NCBI GenBank assembly: GCA_038502055.1
Contig: JAXRKN010000044.1
Coordinates: forward strand, 10,623,501 to 10,687,500
Length of the DNA: 64,000 nucleotides
Origin: Tanytarsus gracilentus
Taxonomy: Eukaryota > Arthropoda > Insecta > Diptera > Chironomidae
Reading direction: 5' to 3'
Below are positions 11,679 to 25,800 of this stretch, piece after piece (the stretch's first letter is position 1; each line of letters begins with the position of its first letter). The translations under genes were made by a program, and so were the position numbers. Under the pieces are notes generated by a model. That model had not been told where the DNA came from. It saw only the letters and a program-made list of their open reading frames with translations, and did no database searches.

Positions 11679-14600
11679 ATGGATTTGCAAAAGTAAGTGA
11701 CGTCACGCTTTAAAATTCTTGTTCATTTAAATATCCCCCAAAAAAAAGTTTTATATATATAAATGTATGATATGCGTATGTGTCGAACGAATGTGAATGT
11801 GCCGAAATTTACTCTTTCTCCTCATACCCAAAATTCCCACATTATTAAATTTCTTTTCTGTGGCGAGGGTAATAAGAAAACAAAAAGACAAACGCTTACA
11901 CAAAAATGTGATCGTCGCAGATTACTTATTTTAAAAAAAGTTGCAAACGTAGTCAAATTTTTAGTCATTGAAAAATCATCATCATTTCCTTGGATGTAAA
12001 CGTCATCCATAGTTCCTTCTTCTTTTTCTCTACTTGATTGCGCGCTCACCACATGGTGTTCACACGATCACCGAGAATATTTTCTCCACACACTCAAACA
12101 TAAAGAAATGTCGGTTACATCATTAAGAACTAGCCATGGAACCTTATCGCATTCGATCCAATTGAATAACTCAAAAATCATCCCTTAATTGCAATTTCAA
12201 TTCTCCTCCTTTCGATTGTGGAATGCACAAAAATTTCGACAAAAAAAAGGCATCAGTTGAGGGATCGATCCTCTTCTTTATATGGTTCTTAGAAGGGCCG
12301 ATTGAGAAACAATAGAGTGATTTTGGGTGAGTGAAATTTTTTTGCCTGCATTCCGAAAGCATCCCTTGCTTAGTAAGATGTTGGTAAGATTCAAATCGGT
12401 TTAAATGGCAAAAGGAAATTGGAATGAAAAAAGACGTTAAGAAGGATATCTGCAGGCAGGCAGGCAAGCACTTTGAGGACCATTTAAAAATGGTCGTTTA
12501 TGTGGAGTAAATTTTTGCTAAAACGAATATTTTAAGTCAAGATAAATGCACAAGTTGCTGTAACATGTTGGCATCGCAAACATATGGTTGTCATCATAAA
12601 TAAACACTACTACTTGATGCATTCAGCAGGGTTTCATTACAATAAATCTCTCAACTCAATTGCAACCCTGAAGAGTCTTAAAAATAAACTCTCTCTCTCT
12701 CTCTCTCCTTCTTATGGGAAATGTCTCAAAAACTACATAAAAATCATCATAACTTTTGACTATTCCATTAAGTGATAATCATGAAAAATTGAAGATTTCG
12801 ATGCCCGAATGAATTGAGAACAAAAAATGCAATTTCTGTTTGTCTCCATGTAGATCAAGGAACGTCCGGTCAGACGACGACGATTTTTAAACAGAATTTC
12901 TTGAACAAATAGAAAATCTAGAAAAATGAATTTCTCTAATATTTGTGAAGACTTTTTAAGGATACATTCGGGTCGCTCCTTTATCTTTTTCATCCTGTTC
13001 GTTCTCATTGTTGTTCACACTGCCAAAAATAAAGGGAACATCGAGTTGGGTCTTCGTGTATGATGCGATGTTCACACGGAAAGAAAATCTTACCTGGCAA
13101 ATCCTTAAACTCTAACTGTTTTTCCTCTCTTTCTCTCAGAAAAAAAAGCTTCTTGTCCTAAATAATGAATCATTGTCAAAAATATTCTCAGAATCGGGAT
13201 GTACTCAAGTATCATCTTTCCCACCCTACATTTTACTTCTGTTTGGTGTTTAAAAATGTTGATTAAGGATGATGAGAGATAAAAGTAGAAAATTTAGATT
13301 GGTGAGAATTTTTTGCTCTCTTCTCCCTCATTTATTACATTCAATTAAACAGCCTACGGGATGACCCATTGTGCCTCTCTCTCTCGACGTTAATTGATCA
13401 TCAATTATTATCAATGCATTTTAACAATAGGGCTGATGCTTGCTCATTAACATGCAAAGACATTTTTTTTGCGTTTTTCGAGTTTTTCTCTCAAGGACTT
13501 TTAAATTATTTATGCAAGCAGCAGGGAGTTTTAAAAACAACCAAAAAAATGTCCCTTAATTGCTCGATTCGTTTCGGCGCATAAACTTGAGAAAATTTTC
13601 TCATCACTTTTGTATCGAAGCGCCATTTTGTGAGTGGAGAACAGATTTGGAAATAATTCTTATGTATTGCAAAAAAAATAATTTCGATTGATCTTCTCTC
13701 TCTCTATGTATGGTTGTAATATATATTAAATATTTTCATTCAATGACTCGTATCAATGTATTTGTATTTCGGGCATGTACACCGGGATCAGAGTTTAGTT
13801 TTTTGTAATTTAACTCCTGATCACCCTCGAGTAAGGCGAAAAAAAGGAAGTCACGACACAATATAGGAAATAGTTTAATAATTGGTGTCGGAAATGAAAA
13901 GTGAATGGACACAGTACGAGTTATTTACACCCTTCAGCAATGCAACAGTCGGCTGCGATCAACCCAAGTAATTTTCAAACTTTTTTTCTCCATTATTTTA
14001 TTCGAGCCACAATAATGTGAAAAAATTTTATGATTTTTCTTTTTTTTTTGCTTCGGGGCTGATCGAAACTATATTGTCGTGGCGCGAGGTTGAGGAAATA
14101 AAAAAAAAGTTGGTGGCAATATAACAACAAAAGTAGTAAAGCAAATACAGCAGCTCTGAAATTTAATTGACACATGAACAGGAGGGTGCGAGTGCTGCTT
14201 GATTAAAAACGTAGCGATTGCAAACAAGTCACAAAAAAAGTTAAAAAATTTTTACCCCGTGGCTTGTTTAATGTGATGGAATGCATTTTTTGTGTACGTG
14301 CAAGTTTTTATAGTTTCTCAATAGAGCACATAAATTTTTTATAAATTACTCTCGCTCTATTAGATTCTTATCATTTCGATATTATTAACTTTTTTTTGAC
14401 ATCTTAAAAAAATGAGGGAAAAAAATATTTTATGATGCGTGTTTTAAAGAGCGCGCGATCATGGAATGATCTAATGATCATAGCCACATATGTACAAGAG
14501 AAATTTTTCGCGCGCACGATGAAAATAAGAGTGAAAAGAAAGAAAAAGTAAATGCCAGTCAGAATATAACAATGCCTTATGTACACGCGCTCCCTCGAGT

Positions 14601-17600
14601 GTGAGTGAAGAAATCATATGAATGTGTTCTATACATAAAATGTTCTTACAACAAAAACAAAAACCCAGAACATTTCGCCCGCGTACTTTACATTCTTCAT
14701 CTCTCCGTTTTCATCCCGAAATTCTGTTCTATGTGCCACCAGATTTTTTTTTGCTTCGGACCACTGAGTTGAGTGCCGCGCGCTCTTCGATCTTTATGTT
14801 CTCTCAGTTTACATATGTGCGAGATGACGATGATTATATTTCACCCAAAACCATTCTATTTACTCAACAAAAAAAAACTCTCATCGGACGCTCCTCATGA
14901 GAGCAATAAGAATTTTTATGTTTTAATTTTATCCGGAGCTATTCGAAGAGAATGTTGTGTGATATTTTATTGTAATTCAAATCATATCAAAAATTAACAT
15001 AATAATAATTAATATTCTTTTTAAAATTACAGCAAGGAGGGATGCTCAACATCGACTCAACATCAACCGCAGCAACATGTTAGGAATAATCGTAAACGAA
15101 AACTCTCCTCCGCTGGCTTTGTAAGTATATAACAACCTGATCTGCCACTTCCTTTTCACATAACAAAGTGTCTAATCAAATTTGTCAAAAAATGCTCGAC
15201 TCTTTTTATTCTGGAATCTTTGCCGATGATTTAAAAAAAAGAATCATATTTCACGATAAAATAATGACAAGAGTCAAGAGTGCAAACCAAATTAGAACCG
15301 CTAAAAAGTTGCTCCCTTTAAACTCGCCTAACATCGTCATAAAAATGATGAAATGTAATGTTAGAATGCATGTTAATGGACATGTAACATAGCGCAACTA
15401 CAATTGACCGAACGAGCGGCATATGATGGTCAATTTAAATTAGAATAATTGATGTCGGGTTTCTGGTTTTGCCACCACATCCTCTAGTTTTCATATATTT
15501 TTTTCTTCATGACGTTTGACGAGTGAAAGTTGAATTTATGTCAACCCTTCGTTTATTTGTGTCACTGCACAGTCATCACCGTTTAAAATTAGTTCCATGA
15601 AAACTCATCAATAATCGCGCCAATGAATAATTTTTGTGTGTGAGTTAATTTACAAATTCCGTGCCAACATTCAATTATGCTCAAATTCAACCCCTTATGG
15701 CAGTGCGATCCAAGAAATTTATTGATGATGTGTGCAACGTAATTTGCATAATGTCATCAAGTTTTATGAAAACTTTATTTTTTGAGTATAGCCTTAGAGA
15801 AGTGTGTAATTGTTAGTAACTCAAATTATTTATTTTTAGGGGTTGAAAAAAAATGTTATTTTATGCAAGCTGATGTGTTATTGTTATGAGCTGCATAGGA
15901 ATTATTATTTGCCATGAAAATGGAATTTACTTGAACTGCTTTTCATGTGATGTTATTTATGTAACGAGAGGATTAAAACTTTGAATATTGCGCAGCATAT
16001 TTAAAGTACCTTTGAAAGTACTTTAAGGGGAGGAAAAATATTTTTTTTGTGGTAATCTCAAGAATATTTTTCTAACGCTTTTTTTAATCAATATAAAATA
16101 TATATTTTTTGGGATATTTGAGCAATATATTTGACTGCGACAATTTTTACCTCCCTTTCTCTCACCATAAAATTTACAAACGCTAATGATAAAATTCCGT
16201 CAGAGACGAAGGGGTGTCAACAGCACACACACACATTTTGTACCTCCGAATTTATTATATTATTTTTACCTGTAAAATGCAAAACACGGAGCCACTTCGA
16301 TGATGACGAAAACATCTGCCATACCGCATTATAAACTGGCCCTTTAAACATTCTTCGAGAGCGTCTTGGTGTGCACTAAACATTCGTACGACAAAGTTTG
16401 TTAAAGGGATCTCCTTTCGAAAGATTATACTGCTGTCAATCGAATGTGTTAGTGTGCAAATGTTGTTTTTTTTGCCTGATGCCTTTTTGCCTATCGAAAT
16501 CGACTTTAACGAACTTTTCCTTTTCTTTAGTCTCCCTTTGATTACCGTTGATTGTAATCTTTTTTCTTCTCTTATATCGACGAGAATTTAATTTTTTTCT
16601 CCTTGCAAAGAAGAAGACGGCTGTGCGTAATCGGCTGCACATTTTATTGTGTATTACATTCGTGTGTTTGTCGTTTGAATTATAAGCACCAACTTTCCGT
16701 TCCCTTCTCTATTGGCATTTTTCCATCCGAGACGTCACCGAGGGGATGATAATGTAATTTATCAAAAGAAATCAGAACTCGGATCTGCATGAAGATGCAT
16801 TGAAATGCACACTACAATTAAATTACATTAGACTCGGAGGTTTTTCATTGCAAGCGAGAGCCTTTGTCCCTTTTTTAAACAAAAAAAGCATAAAAAAGTG
16901 TAAGACAATAGAAGGAAGCGACCCGCGGAAGAAATTTACGAGAGCACCGCAATCATCGTGAACCACCAAGTGGAAATTGAAGAATGTTGCCCAAATGACA
17001 CATCTTGAAGAGTGCATGAGTAACAGCGGGAAAACGAAATGGAACTCAGCCAAGCGGAACATCTTTATGTGGTACTTTAAATATTCCTTTTTTTGAGCTC
17101 GCGCTATGCTCTTAATTGTACTTCATGCTTAAAAACATATTTTATTTCTGGGATACCAGAAGGACACCGTCAAGTTGTTGGTGTACAATAATTAAGAATG
17201 TACGTCATGCAATGAACCTTGTGATGATGTTGATGGGGGAACCAGCAACTAGCATTTGTCGTCTTTCTTAAGTCAAATTCTTGAACATTAAAACTTTTTT
17301 TTAATGAATTCAAAAAGAAAACGACAGAAAACGGTATCTGCATCTGCTCACCTTTTCATCCATCCTTATTGTGTGCCTTTTTAATCGAAGAAGCAGCAGC
17401 AAAAAAAAATAGAGAATAAAAGTTGAGGAAGGAAGAATGCACACACAACAATTCGAATAAGAAATAAAAGTGCTAAGAAGCATAATTTAAAAACCCGAGG
17501 CGTACTCAAAACAGCACACAATCATTCATTCATTAGGATATTTTTGCTGAATAGAGGAAAACGGCAATTTGATATAAATAATTTTTTTTTGCACAAATCG

Positions 17601-20014
17601 AGAGGGAAATTTTTAAAAGGCCCGATGTGCAGACGGCATCGAGAAAAAGAAAGAAGAAGACACTTAAAAAAAGAGATAATAGAGAGATGATGAACATCTT
17701 GCGATACTTTGGCCCTTTAAATACCGCTGCAACATTTTTTATTACCTTAATAATTTTTTATGTGCGTTTGCCAATCATGAGCTCGTTTTTTGCTCTCTGC
17801 ACTCTCATTGAAGTCTCTTTTGACAGTCACCTAGAAAGTTTTTTTCCGTGTGCAGCTTCCCTTCTTTCACTCCCGTGTGCTGCTACAGCTTGATATCAAT
17901 CTTCACGTAGGGATAGTTTTTTTTCTCTCCTTTTACGGCTCAATGAAACGAATGCGATATCGAGGAAAAAAATTAATTGTTTATGATCTTGAACACCTTG
18001 ACAACTTTTTTTTTCCATATAGCCAAGAAATTGAAAAATTATTTGGTGCACATTTGCAAGGAAGGGATTTTTTGGCGCGCTTCATTACATATTCAAACAA
18101 GTTTTTTCTTGTTTATCTTGTTGAGTTTTTTTCCCTGTAAACTGACTTTTCAGGATGATATTTTCCCATGTGGAAAAGCATCTGTCTCTATCTCTATTGA
18201 TGTCCTTCGGGAATTTTGAATACATTTTTAAAATTTACATTTTTTTACAGGACGAAGAATTGATTGAGAGACCTTTTAAGCGACACGGCTCCGACTCCTC
18301 TCAAACTTCATCATCGCCAGAATCGACATGCAGTCTCTCACCTCCCTTTCCCGATTCTGTAACATCATCAATTTGCGCAACTGGTTCGTCCGATGATGAG
18401 AAGCTTCAAGCGAAACAAACACCAATCAATAGGACATTTACAATCTCAAAAAGCGAGCCTATTGTGGGCGAAAGTTCCCGCGCACTCGCCAGCAGCAGCA
18501 ATCAACGTGATAGTCATAAAATTGTGTACAGTTCTAGTTCTAAGTTGTCTAGCCTTAAGCCCTCCGTGGATAAAGAAATTGCATCGCCCGGCGAATCTTC
18601 AAGTGACTTTGATGCCGTGCCTAGTTTGGATGTCGACGATATCGTCAGTGATTATAGTGTCTTTAGTCCATTAGAAATTGAAAATCAAGTCGAGGATCGA
18701 AAGTTTAAGAACGAAAAGACTCCGCACTCGACGAAGAAGAATCGAACTTCGACTTTATACTACAAGACAAAAGTTGAAGATCGTGTTCCTTGCTATGTGA
18801 CACCAACGAGTGAACAACGTGCGTGTCCACTACCCAATCTGACGTGGGCTGATCGCGAGAGTGTTTGGACGAGTATGGTACGCAAGGATGAAAAAGCCTC
18901 GTTGTGTCGCGATATTAACATGTTCGATAGTCACCCTAACCTTCAGCCACGTATGCGAGCAATTCTATTAGACTGGATTATAGAAGTTTGTGAGGTGTAC
19001 AAGCTTCATCGTGAGACATATTATCTGTCGATTGACTACCTCGATCGCTATTTGTCGTCAAAAAGCAACATCGGCAAAAATCAACTTCAATTAATTGGGA
19101 TCACTTGCTTATTTATCGCTTCCAAGGTGAGAATTTTTTATTTTTATTATTATTTTTTTTTGCTAATTTAAAACTATTTAATTAGGTTGAAGAAATTTAT
19201 CCACCAAAACTTCATGAGTTTGCATACGTCACTGATGGAGCCTGTTCCGAAGAAGACATTCTTCAACAGGAAATTCTAGTTCTTCAAACACTCAATTGGA
19301 GCATCACACCGGTTACAATCATGGGCTGGCTGAGTATTTATATGCAATTGAATGCCACAACCGGTAAAACTGACGTGGCTGGAATGGAACCAAAGGCACT
19401 CCTTCTTCTTAACTCATCAAAATGGAGTCACTCATTCATTTATCCACAATTTACGGGCGTTGACTTTGCACGAACTGCTCAACTGATCGACCTTTGCTCG
19501 CTCGATGTCGCAATTACTAATTTCCCCTACTCAATTATCGCTGCTGCTGCAATAAGTCACATTCTCGATAAGAATGTTGCGACACGTGTTTCTGGCTTAG
19601 ACTGGGCAACTTTGGCTCCATGCGCTAAATGGATGGAACCATATTATCAAGTACTCGACGAGGACTCGGAAATTAATCCAATTTTTCTATTGGAAACAAA
19701 CGAGCAAGTCGAAATGAGCTATGGAATTTCGCACATTTGTCCTAACCTCACGAAAGATCCATCGCACATTATTCAAACACATTCCACATCACTGGATGTC
19801 TTTGTAAGTTTTTTTATATCTTTTTTAAAACATCATTTTATTTTAATTATTTTAGGACAAAGGAATTCTCCGACGAGAACAACTTGAAACGGTTGAAACT
19901 ATTATCAAGCAAGAGGCTTCTCCAGCTCCCAGTTCCGTTCAACCTTGTCCTCCTGGAATTCTTACACCACCCGCATCAAATCGTAAATCCATTGAAATTC
20001 TTCCCAATGCATAA
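11679..20014 (+). CDS. CycE: G1/S-specific cyclin E
   Basis: Regulatory subunit that activates Cdk2 in the nucleus for entry into S phase. Five coding exons: 11679-11692, 15033-15120, 18251-19126, 19186-19803 and 19856-20014, giving 584 aa. All introns are GT-AG and the frame is kept throughout. The N-terminus (1-34) ends in a basic patch, RKRKLSS at 25-31. The long third exon starts with a Ser/Thr/Pro-rich PEST-like region, then the cyclin box begins with the family signature MRAILLDW at 269. LQLIGITCLFIASK and the following VEEIYPPKLHEFAYVTDGAC, joined across the third intron, are nearly invariant in cyclin E. The tail has a phosphodegron, LTPPAS at 568-573, matching the Fbw7/Archipelago site, and a possible SUMO site IKQE at 549-552. 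The ATG was chosen because its 14-nt exon splices in frame to a segment resembling the fly N-terminus. Alternative 5' exons are possible, as in Drosophila. Confidence 0.95.
11693..15032 (+). other. Cyclin E intron 1
   Basis: A 3.3-kb intron with donor GTAAGT and acceptor TTACAG. It contains a CT microsatellite at 12689-12707 and otherwise AT-rich unique sequence. Short open frames inside show no family resemblance. Long introns near the 5' end of cyclin E are likely to hold enhancers or alternative first exons, but none could be identified by eye. Confidence 0.7.
12689..12707. repeat. CT microsatellite
   Basis: Nineteen bases of uninterrupted CT dinucleotide within cyclin E intron 1. Confidence 0.9.
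15121..18250 (+). other. Cyclin E intron 2
   Basis: A 3.1-kb intron, donor GTAAGT, acceptor TTTTTTACAG. No second gene is visible. The reading frame of exon 3 stays open about 96 bp back into the intron, to an ATG at 18155. The strong acceptor at 18249-18250 and the good fit of the upstream exon make this extension unlikely to be used. Confidence 0.7.
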
Positions 20015-22819
20015 AACTTTTACTTGATTACTAATGAAGCATTCCAACATGAGGCAGAGAAAGAGGAAAAAAATTATAAAAATAGTCAAACCAAAAAAAG
20101 AACAAAAGTTGAACGATTTGATTTCTTATTTCGGCATTGATCTCTGTTTCTACCTTGATTATTTCCCTTTTGTGTGATTCAAAATTTAAACAATCGTCTC
20201 GTTCAACTTTTGCTACACCTTTCATAAAAAAAATTATTAATATTTACCAACCTTTAACAATTGGAACTCATAAACTAATTGATTTTGATGTAATTGCTTA
20301 GAATAATAGGAGATTTTATAAAACAAATTTAATAGCTCAATAGTTTATACTTTATTCTCATGTCAATCATAAAAATCCCATCATACAAACTTGAAATGCT
20401 CAGTTCTTTAACCGGAAAACCGCAGCAAAAAATGCGCATCGCAACCAATTAGCTTCAAATTGTTTTGAGGGTGAAATTTAATAAAGATGATTTTTGAATT
20501 ATTTTTCGCACGACAAATTTGCATAAAATAATTCCAAGAACATCATTTAAATTACATTTTTCCCTCCAATAAAAAAAAAGACTTCAATTCAACTCATCCC
20601 TGCCAAACAACCAATTTTTTCATATCGCATGATTCACTTCATTTCTTTGCTAGTCTCAAAAAGCATCAAACATGAGTCGAGACTCGAGAGAGAGACATTC
20701 ATCTTCTTTTTTAAAAACGCATGAATTTCTGCATGAAATCACACTTTTAAATTTAACAAAAGTCTTTAGTTTGAAAATTTTGATCAATTTTGGAAATTTT
20801 CAAATGTTAAAGATTTCTAGCCTAATACAATAAACACTCGTGTGCATTTTTTACATTCTATTTGACACCCATAAAAAATTCAAAATTATAAAAAATCACA
20901 AAAAAAATTAGAAAGTTTGTTTGTGTAATTTTTTTGTATAAATTAAATAGAATTTAGAAAATTTTTACGAAGACTCTTTAAAAAAAGTCGTTCGAGAAAA
21001 TTTAGAATAATTTTGATGATTTTTAATCAAGCTATTTGATATAGGCCAAAAATATTAAATGAAAAAAAAATGAAAGGCCGGAAAGGCTTAAAAAATTATG
21101 TTATGAGAAAATTGCTTTGCATTTTCGTAGTAAAAACAAGATTTTCTCAGCATCTTTGAGGAATGCATATTCTTTGAATGCCTTCTTCAGATGCTGAGCG
21201 ATAAAGTTTTGTATAAAAATTTCTAAGCAAACAAAATATTTTTATTCCGTTGGAAATTGAAAAAATTCCACGGAAAAATATTCTAACTTTAACGACTGTT
21301 GAACTTTTAAAGCATTTTACAAGATTTAGAAAGACTACGAATGTACAATAATACGCTTAAAACGACAATCAATTACGTTAAGTTTTCACGACCTGTAAAA
21401 ATAACCAACACAAAAAAACTATAACCAACAATTTATGCCATATTCTTCAATAATACGCTTCTCAAATGAAAATTGTATTTAAAAATTATCAAAAAGATTC
21501 TTTGAGACTTTTAACAAATTTGGGAAACTTTCAGTTCTCTTTGATAATTTTCGACCTTCATTTGAAAAAAGAAAACAAAAATTTTGAACTCAAATTTACA
21601 AAATTATGACGCTTAAAAAATTCAGCAAATTTATTTTTCAAGAAAATAAATGAAAAAAAATTTGCTGATTTTAAAAAAAAATTCTGTTTTTATTGTATGT
21701 GAAAACATTTTTGATAGAATTTTTGACATAAAAAAAATATTCTGAGTTGTGTGTACATAAATAAACTAAATGCGATCACTATTGTGGTCGAAATATTTTT
21801 TCATATCATTGAAATAAAGAATGAAATTTTAATAAAAACCAAGAATTCTCTTTTTCGCTCAATTTTTATTTTTCAGACTGTCGAAAAGTATTTTTTAAAA
21901 AAACAATTTTTTCTTAATTTAGGTTTTTAAGTTTTATATTTACAGCTTAAATTGTTAAAGTTATAAAATCCTATAAAAATTCTCTTTTGATCAAATTATT
22001 CTTGTGCTGTACATTGTTGCGAGTTTTGTGATGATGATTAAGTTTGGTGTACGATTCTTACAGTAAGTAGTTTGATTGTCTGGTGAATTTTAAGATGAAT
22101 TTAACGGTTTTAATTTTTAAATTTAATAAAATCAAACCTGTCAAGACAAAAGTTCGAAAATGAAAATTAAGTTATTAGAGATCAGTTAATTAATATAAAC
22201 AGCTCAACCTTAAAATAATTGTCAAAAGAAGAATTCACTTTCATCTACTAAAATAATACTTTTAAGTGGTAAAAGATTTAAATTCTTAACTAAAATCTTA
22301 TTTCACTTTTTATGTACAACAGAAAAAGAAGAAATTCTCTAAACTAAGAAAATATTTGCACAATTTGGCCTAGAAACATTTTTTTTCCTTACGAGCTAAA
22401 CATTCAGTTGGACGGAGACTGATATGGAGACGAATGCACAATACATCGATATTAAATCTAATTAAATAACTAGAAAATAAAATCCTTAATATCTACAAAA
22501 ATCAAAAGGACGATTGACTCTACGAGGAATTCTCATGTCTTAAAAATCTAATTGGAATGTATTCAAGTAAACTCAAGAAAACAAAATTAACAATAAAGGC
22601 ACTTGGTGCTTAATTTCTTGGTCGATATAACAAAAAATAATTTCCTTAATCTCTAAATTAGTTAGTGACGGATCTGCGAAATGGAAAATTATCTCACTTA
22701 AAAACTATTTTTTTGATTTATGTACAGGATGAACACTCAATCCAAGATTAGACAAAAATTAATCGAAGATTAATCGACTTAGTAACTTTTAATCTAATCT
22801 TAACTTTTTAATCCTAAGC
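20015..22819. other. Convergent 3' region between cyclin E and gliotactin
   Basis: About 2.8 kb with no gene, holding the 3' UTRs of both flanking genes. A canonical AATAAA on the plus strand at 20480-20485 is a plausible polyadenylation signal for cyclin E, 466 bp after its stop codon. The rest is AT-rich unique DNA. Confidence 0.55.
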
Positions 22820-25800
22820 TTAGACTTCTGTTTGCGGAATTCCGCTCTCTAAAATTGTTCGACTCGTTTGAACAGATCGTGGTTGTGGCACTGGACTATT
22901 GGTTAACAGATCCTTCTTCACTGAAGAAGCGTTTGTGGATGTTGTTGACATTTTATCAGATTTATCGGACCTAACATCAACTTCGCGCTCTTGATATGTT
23001 TCTCTCTTTTCTATAGGAACTCCCTTAGCGGTGGAATTTGTTGGTGACTCTTTAAGTGATATCGCACTTTTCAAAGAACTCTGACTGCTCGAAACTTTTG
23101 TCATTTGAGTCATTTGAGTCATGCCAAGAGAGCTTGGCGATCGAACAGAATTAAAATCACTTTGTGACTTTTTAACGGGCGAGTCTTTATACTCGTAAAT
23201 ATTTTCTCGAGATCGAAGCGGTTGAGCTTGAACTATGTGATTTTCTATGCCACCATTAAGCTCACTTTCCGCAAAAGGTTCGTCGAAAAAGCGATCCGAC
23301 TCCCTAAAAAAAATTACAAAAGATTTAAAAATTTGTTTTTAAAATCTTAAATCTAGTCAAGGAATCATTAGAAAACTCTTAGAAAGCCATGCAAGTCAAA
23401 CGGTGCAATTTTCGGCACCAACTACGAGAATTTTACGATAGCAAAAATCCACCAAGATGATTCTAATGATTCCTCACCTCTTCAAAGCCATACCTCTTGG
23501 CGTTGCGCCACATTATGCAGCACATGACGAGCAGCACGAGGAGTATTAGACATGCTATAGACATACTCCAAAATGCAATTTGAAGGGGTTCTTTTGGCTC
23601 CCACCAAAACTCAGTTGATGGCGGGTAAGTCGGAACTAAGACACCGATGACAGTTGGAAGATACTATAAAAAATAATAAATTAAATTTTATAAAAACAAA
23701 TTATTCAATTCAATTTACCTCAGACCAGAAAGCATTTTCTGTCTGCCGATAATTGAGTAAGATTGAAGAGTTGTAGGTCGTGTTGATATTCAAATATCTC
23801 AACTCTCCATGAATTGCTTTATCGAAATGAAGACCTAAAACTTCACCGAGCGGTGTCGGATTTCCGTATCTCGCAAAATCCGCATAAGTCTTCATAAAAA
23901 AATGACTCATGTTACGATCGTTATCGGTCCACATGGTACGTTCGAGTCTGAGTTTTTTCGGAAAGAATTCAACGTCCATAAATGGAGCGCCAGTTAGAAA
24001 GAAATATTCGTTATCGTGCGCATACTTCCGCCAGTCGGGCAGTCTGAAGGCCTCGATGGTGGTGTTGAGGACATAATAATAAACTGGAACTTTCCGCTCG
24101 ACTAACAACTTTACTATTTTGTCAGTCGGAGCTCGTATGAGAAAATCAGAAAGAAACTGAAAAAATTTAAAAATATAAAATACGTTAAAAATTTAAATCT
24201 AATTCTTACATGAACATATTGATCTCTAATGTGCGTTTTGTTATTCGGATCAGGCCAATAAGTGTACATAAATTTGACAGCCTCATAAACTCCTAGCGGA
24301 TTGAGCGTGTAATTATATCTCAAGACAAATTCTTTGATTTTCTGCTCCATAAAAACCCAATCGATCTCAAATCGAGGACTTAACGATTGATTGTTATCTG
24401 AAATATTTAAAAATCATAAAAAATTCATGATTTAAAATATTTAAATAAACTTACAAATGAGATAAGCAGCTTCTTGTGTCGTAACTCCTGTCATGTAGTG
24501 CAAACCTCGATTGTACATTTTTTTCCGAATCAGTTCTTCCGGTGTCTCATCCATGAAATGCCAGTCAGCCTCATGCCAGCCATCGTACCAACTATCGCCG
24601 GGAAATGTAAAATTGAGATCGAGAACTGGACCCCATGGAAAGAGACCGACATGTGGTTGAAATTCAGCATTACCAAGCTCAAAAATTGATCGACTTCTAG
24701 AGAGACAGTTGACGAGTTTCCATGATGAATCAATGGGGCATCCGACAAGCTGTCCAAAGACACGACTCGTGTTTTGTGCTCGATATTTGTCAACAATAAA
24801 AGCTTGGTCAGCCAGTGCTGAACCTGATTGTGCGATGACTTTTGTAACTATATCGCGTGTCTGCGGTGCAACTGCTAAAATTCCCGCAGATGCAGCACCG
24901 GCATCAGGTCCAAAAAGTGTAATAGACTTACGATCACCATTAAAGTAATCGATGTTATTATAAACCCACTGAATGGCCGAAATCATGTCAAGAACTCCAT
25001 AATTTCCAGGACTATTGTCATCACCGGTACTCAAAAAACCAAGAGCACCCAAACGATAATTGAAAGTTACAACAACAACGTCATAAAATGCGGCCATCAT
25101 ATGTCCCGGAAAAAGATTGGAAGCACCATGAATAAAATCACCTCCGTGGATGTAAATCATAACTGGATATTTTTGAGGTACACCGGCTTGAGTCTGGTTA
25201 AAAAAATTATTAAAATTTTTTAAAATTATAAGGAAAGTTAACTTACATTAGGCGAATAAATGTTGAGATAAAGACAATCTTCATCCATATCCCTGATACC
25301 CTTCGTAGCACCAACATACTCAATCGGTTGAGGGCAAGCAGGTCCGAAATCAACTGCTTGCAAAAGCTGCCAACCTCGATGAACTCTTGGCGGTTTAAAT
25401 CGTCCCTCATAGACTGGCGGCATTGCATAAGGAATTCCGAGAAAAACGGAAGCTTCGCCAAAGATTCGATCGACATTTTGATGCCATGGACGGTAGAAAG
25501 AAAGCGGATCGGGATTGTCATAAAGATGAACTTTAAAGCCTTGAACTTGTCCATAATTTGTCATCACAAAAATGTCTCGAGCTAGCAACAAACTATCTCG
25601 TCTTTGTTTTCCTTGAAGATCTTCTCTAAATCCTCCAAGAACGCCAGGAAAAGGTGTCTGAGGATTTGTTGGATTGAGCTAGAAAAGAATTTCATAAAGT
25701 CATGACCGAATGACACAAAATTTTAAACTGAGAATGAGATTGCAACTAATTATCTTCAACAATTGACTCTCATTCATCGTCACATGTGCTTTTTACTTTC

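Noticed and set aside
18155..18250. In-frame upstream extension of cyclin E exon 3 starting at the ATG at 18155
   Set aside because: It contains the pyrimidine tract and acceptor of a good 3' splice site, and the exon at 15033-15120 joins in frame and resembles the known N-terminus.
24474..25585. Several plus- and minus-strand ORFs over gliotactin exons
   Set aside because: Off-frame shadows of the real exons, which splice into one coherent protein.
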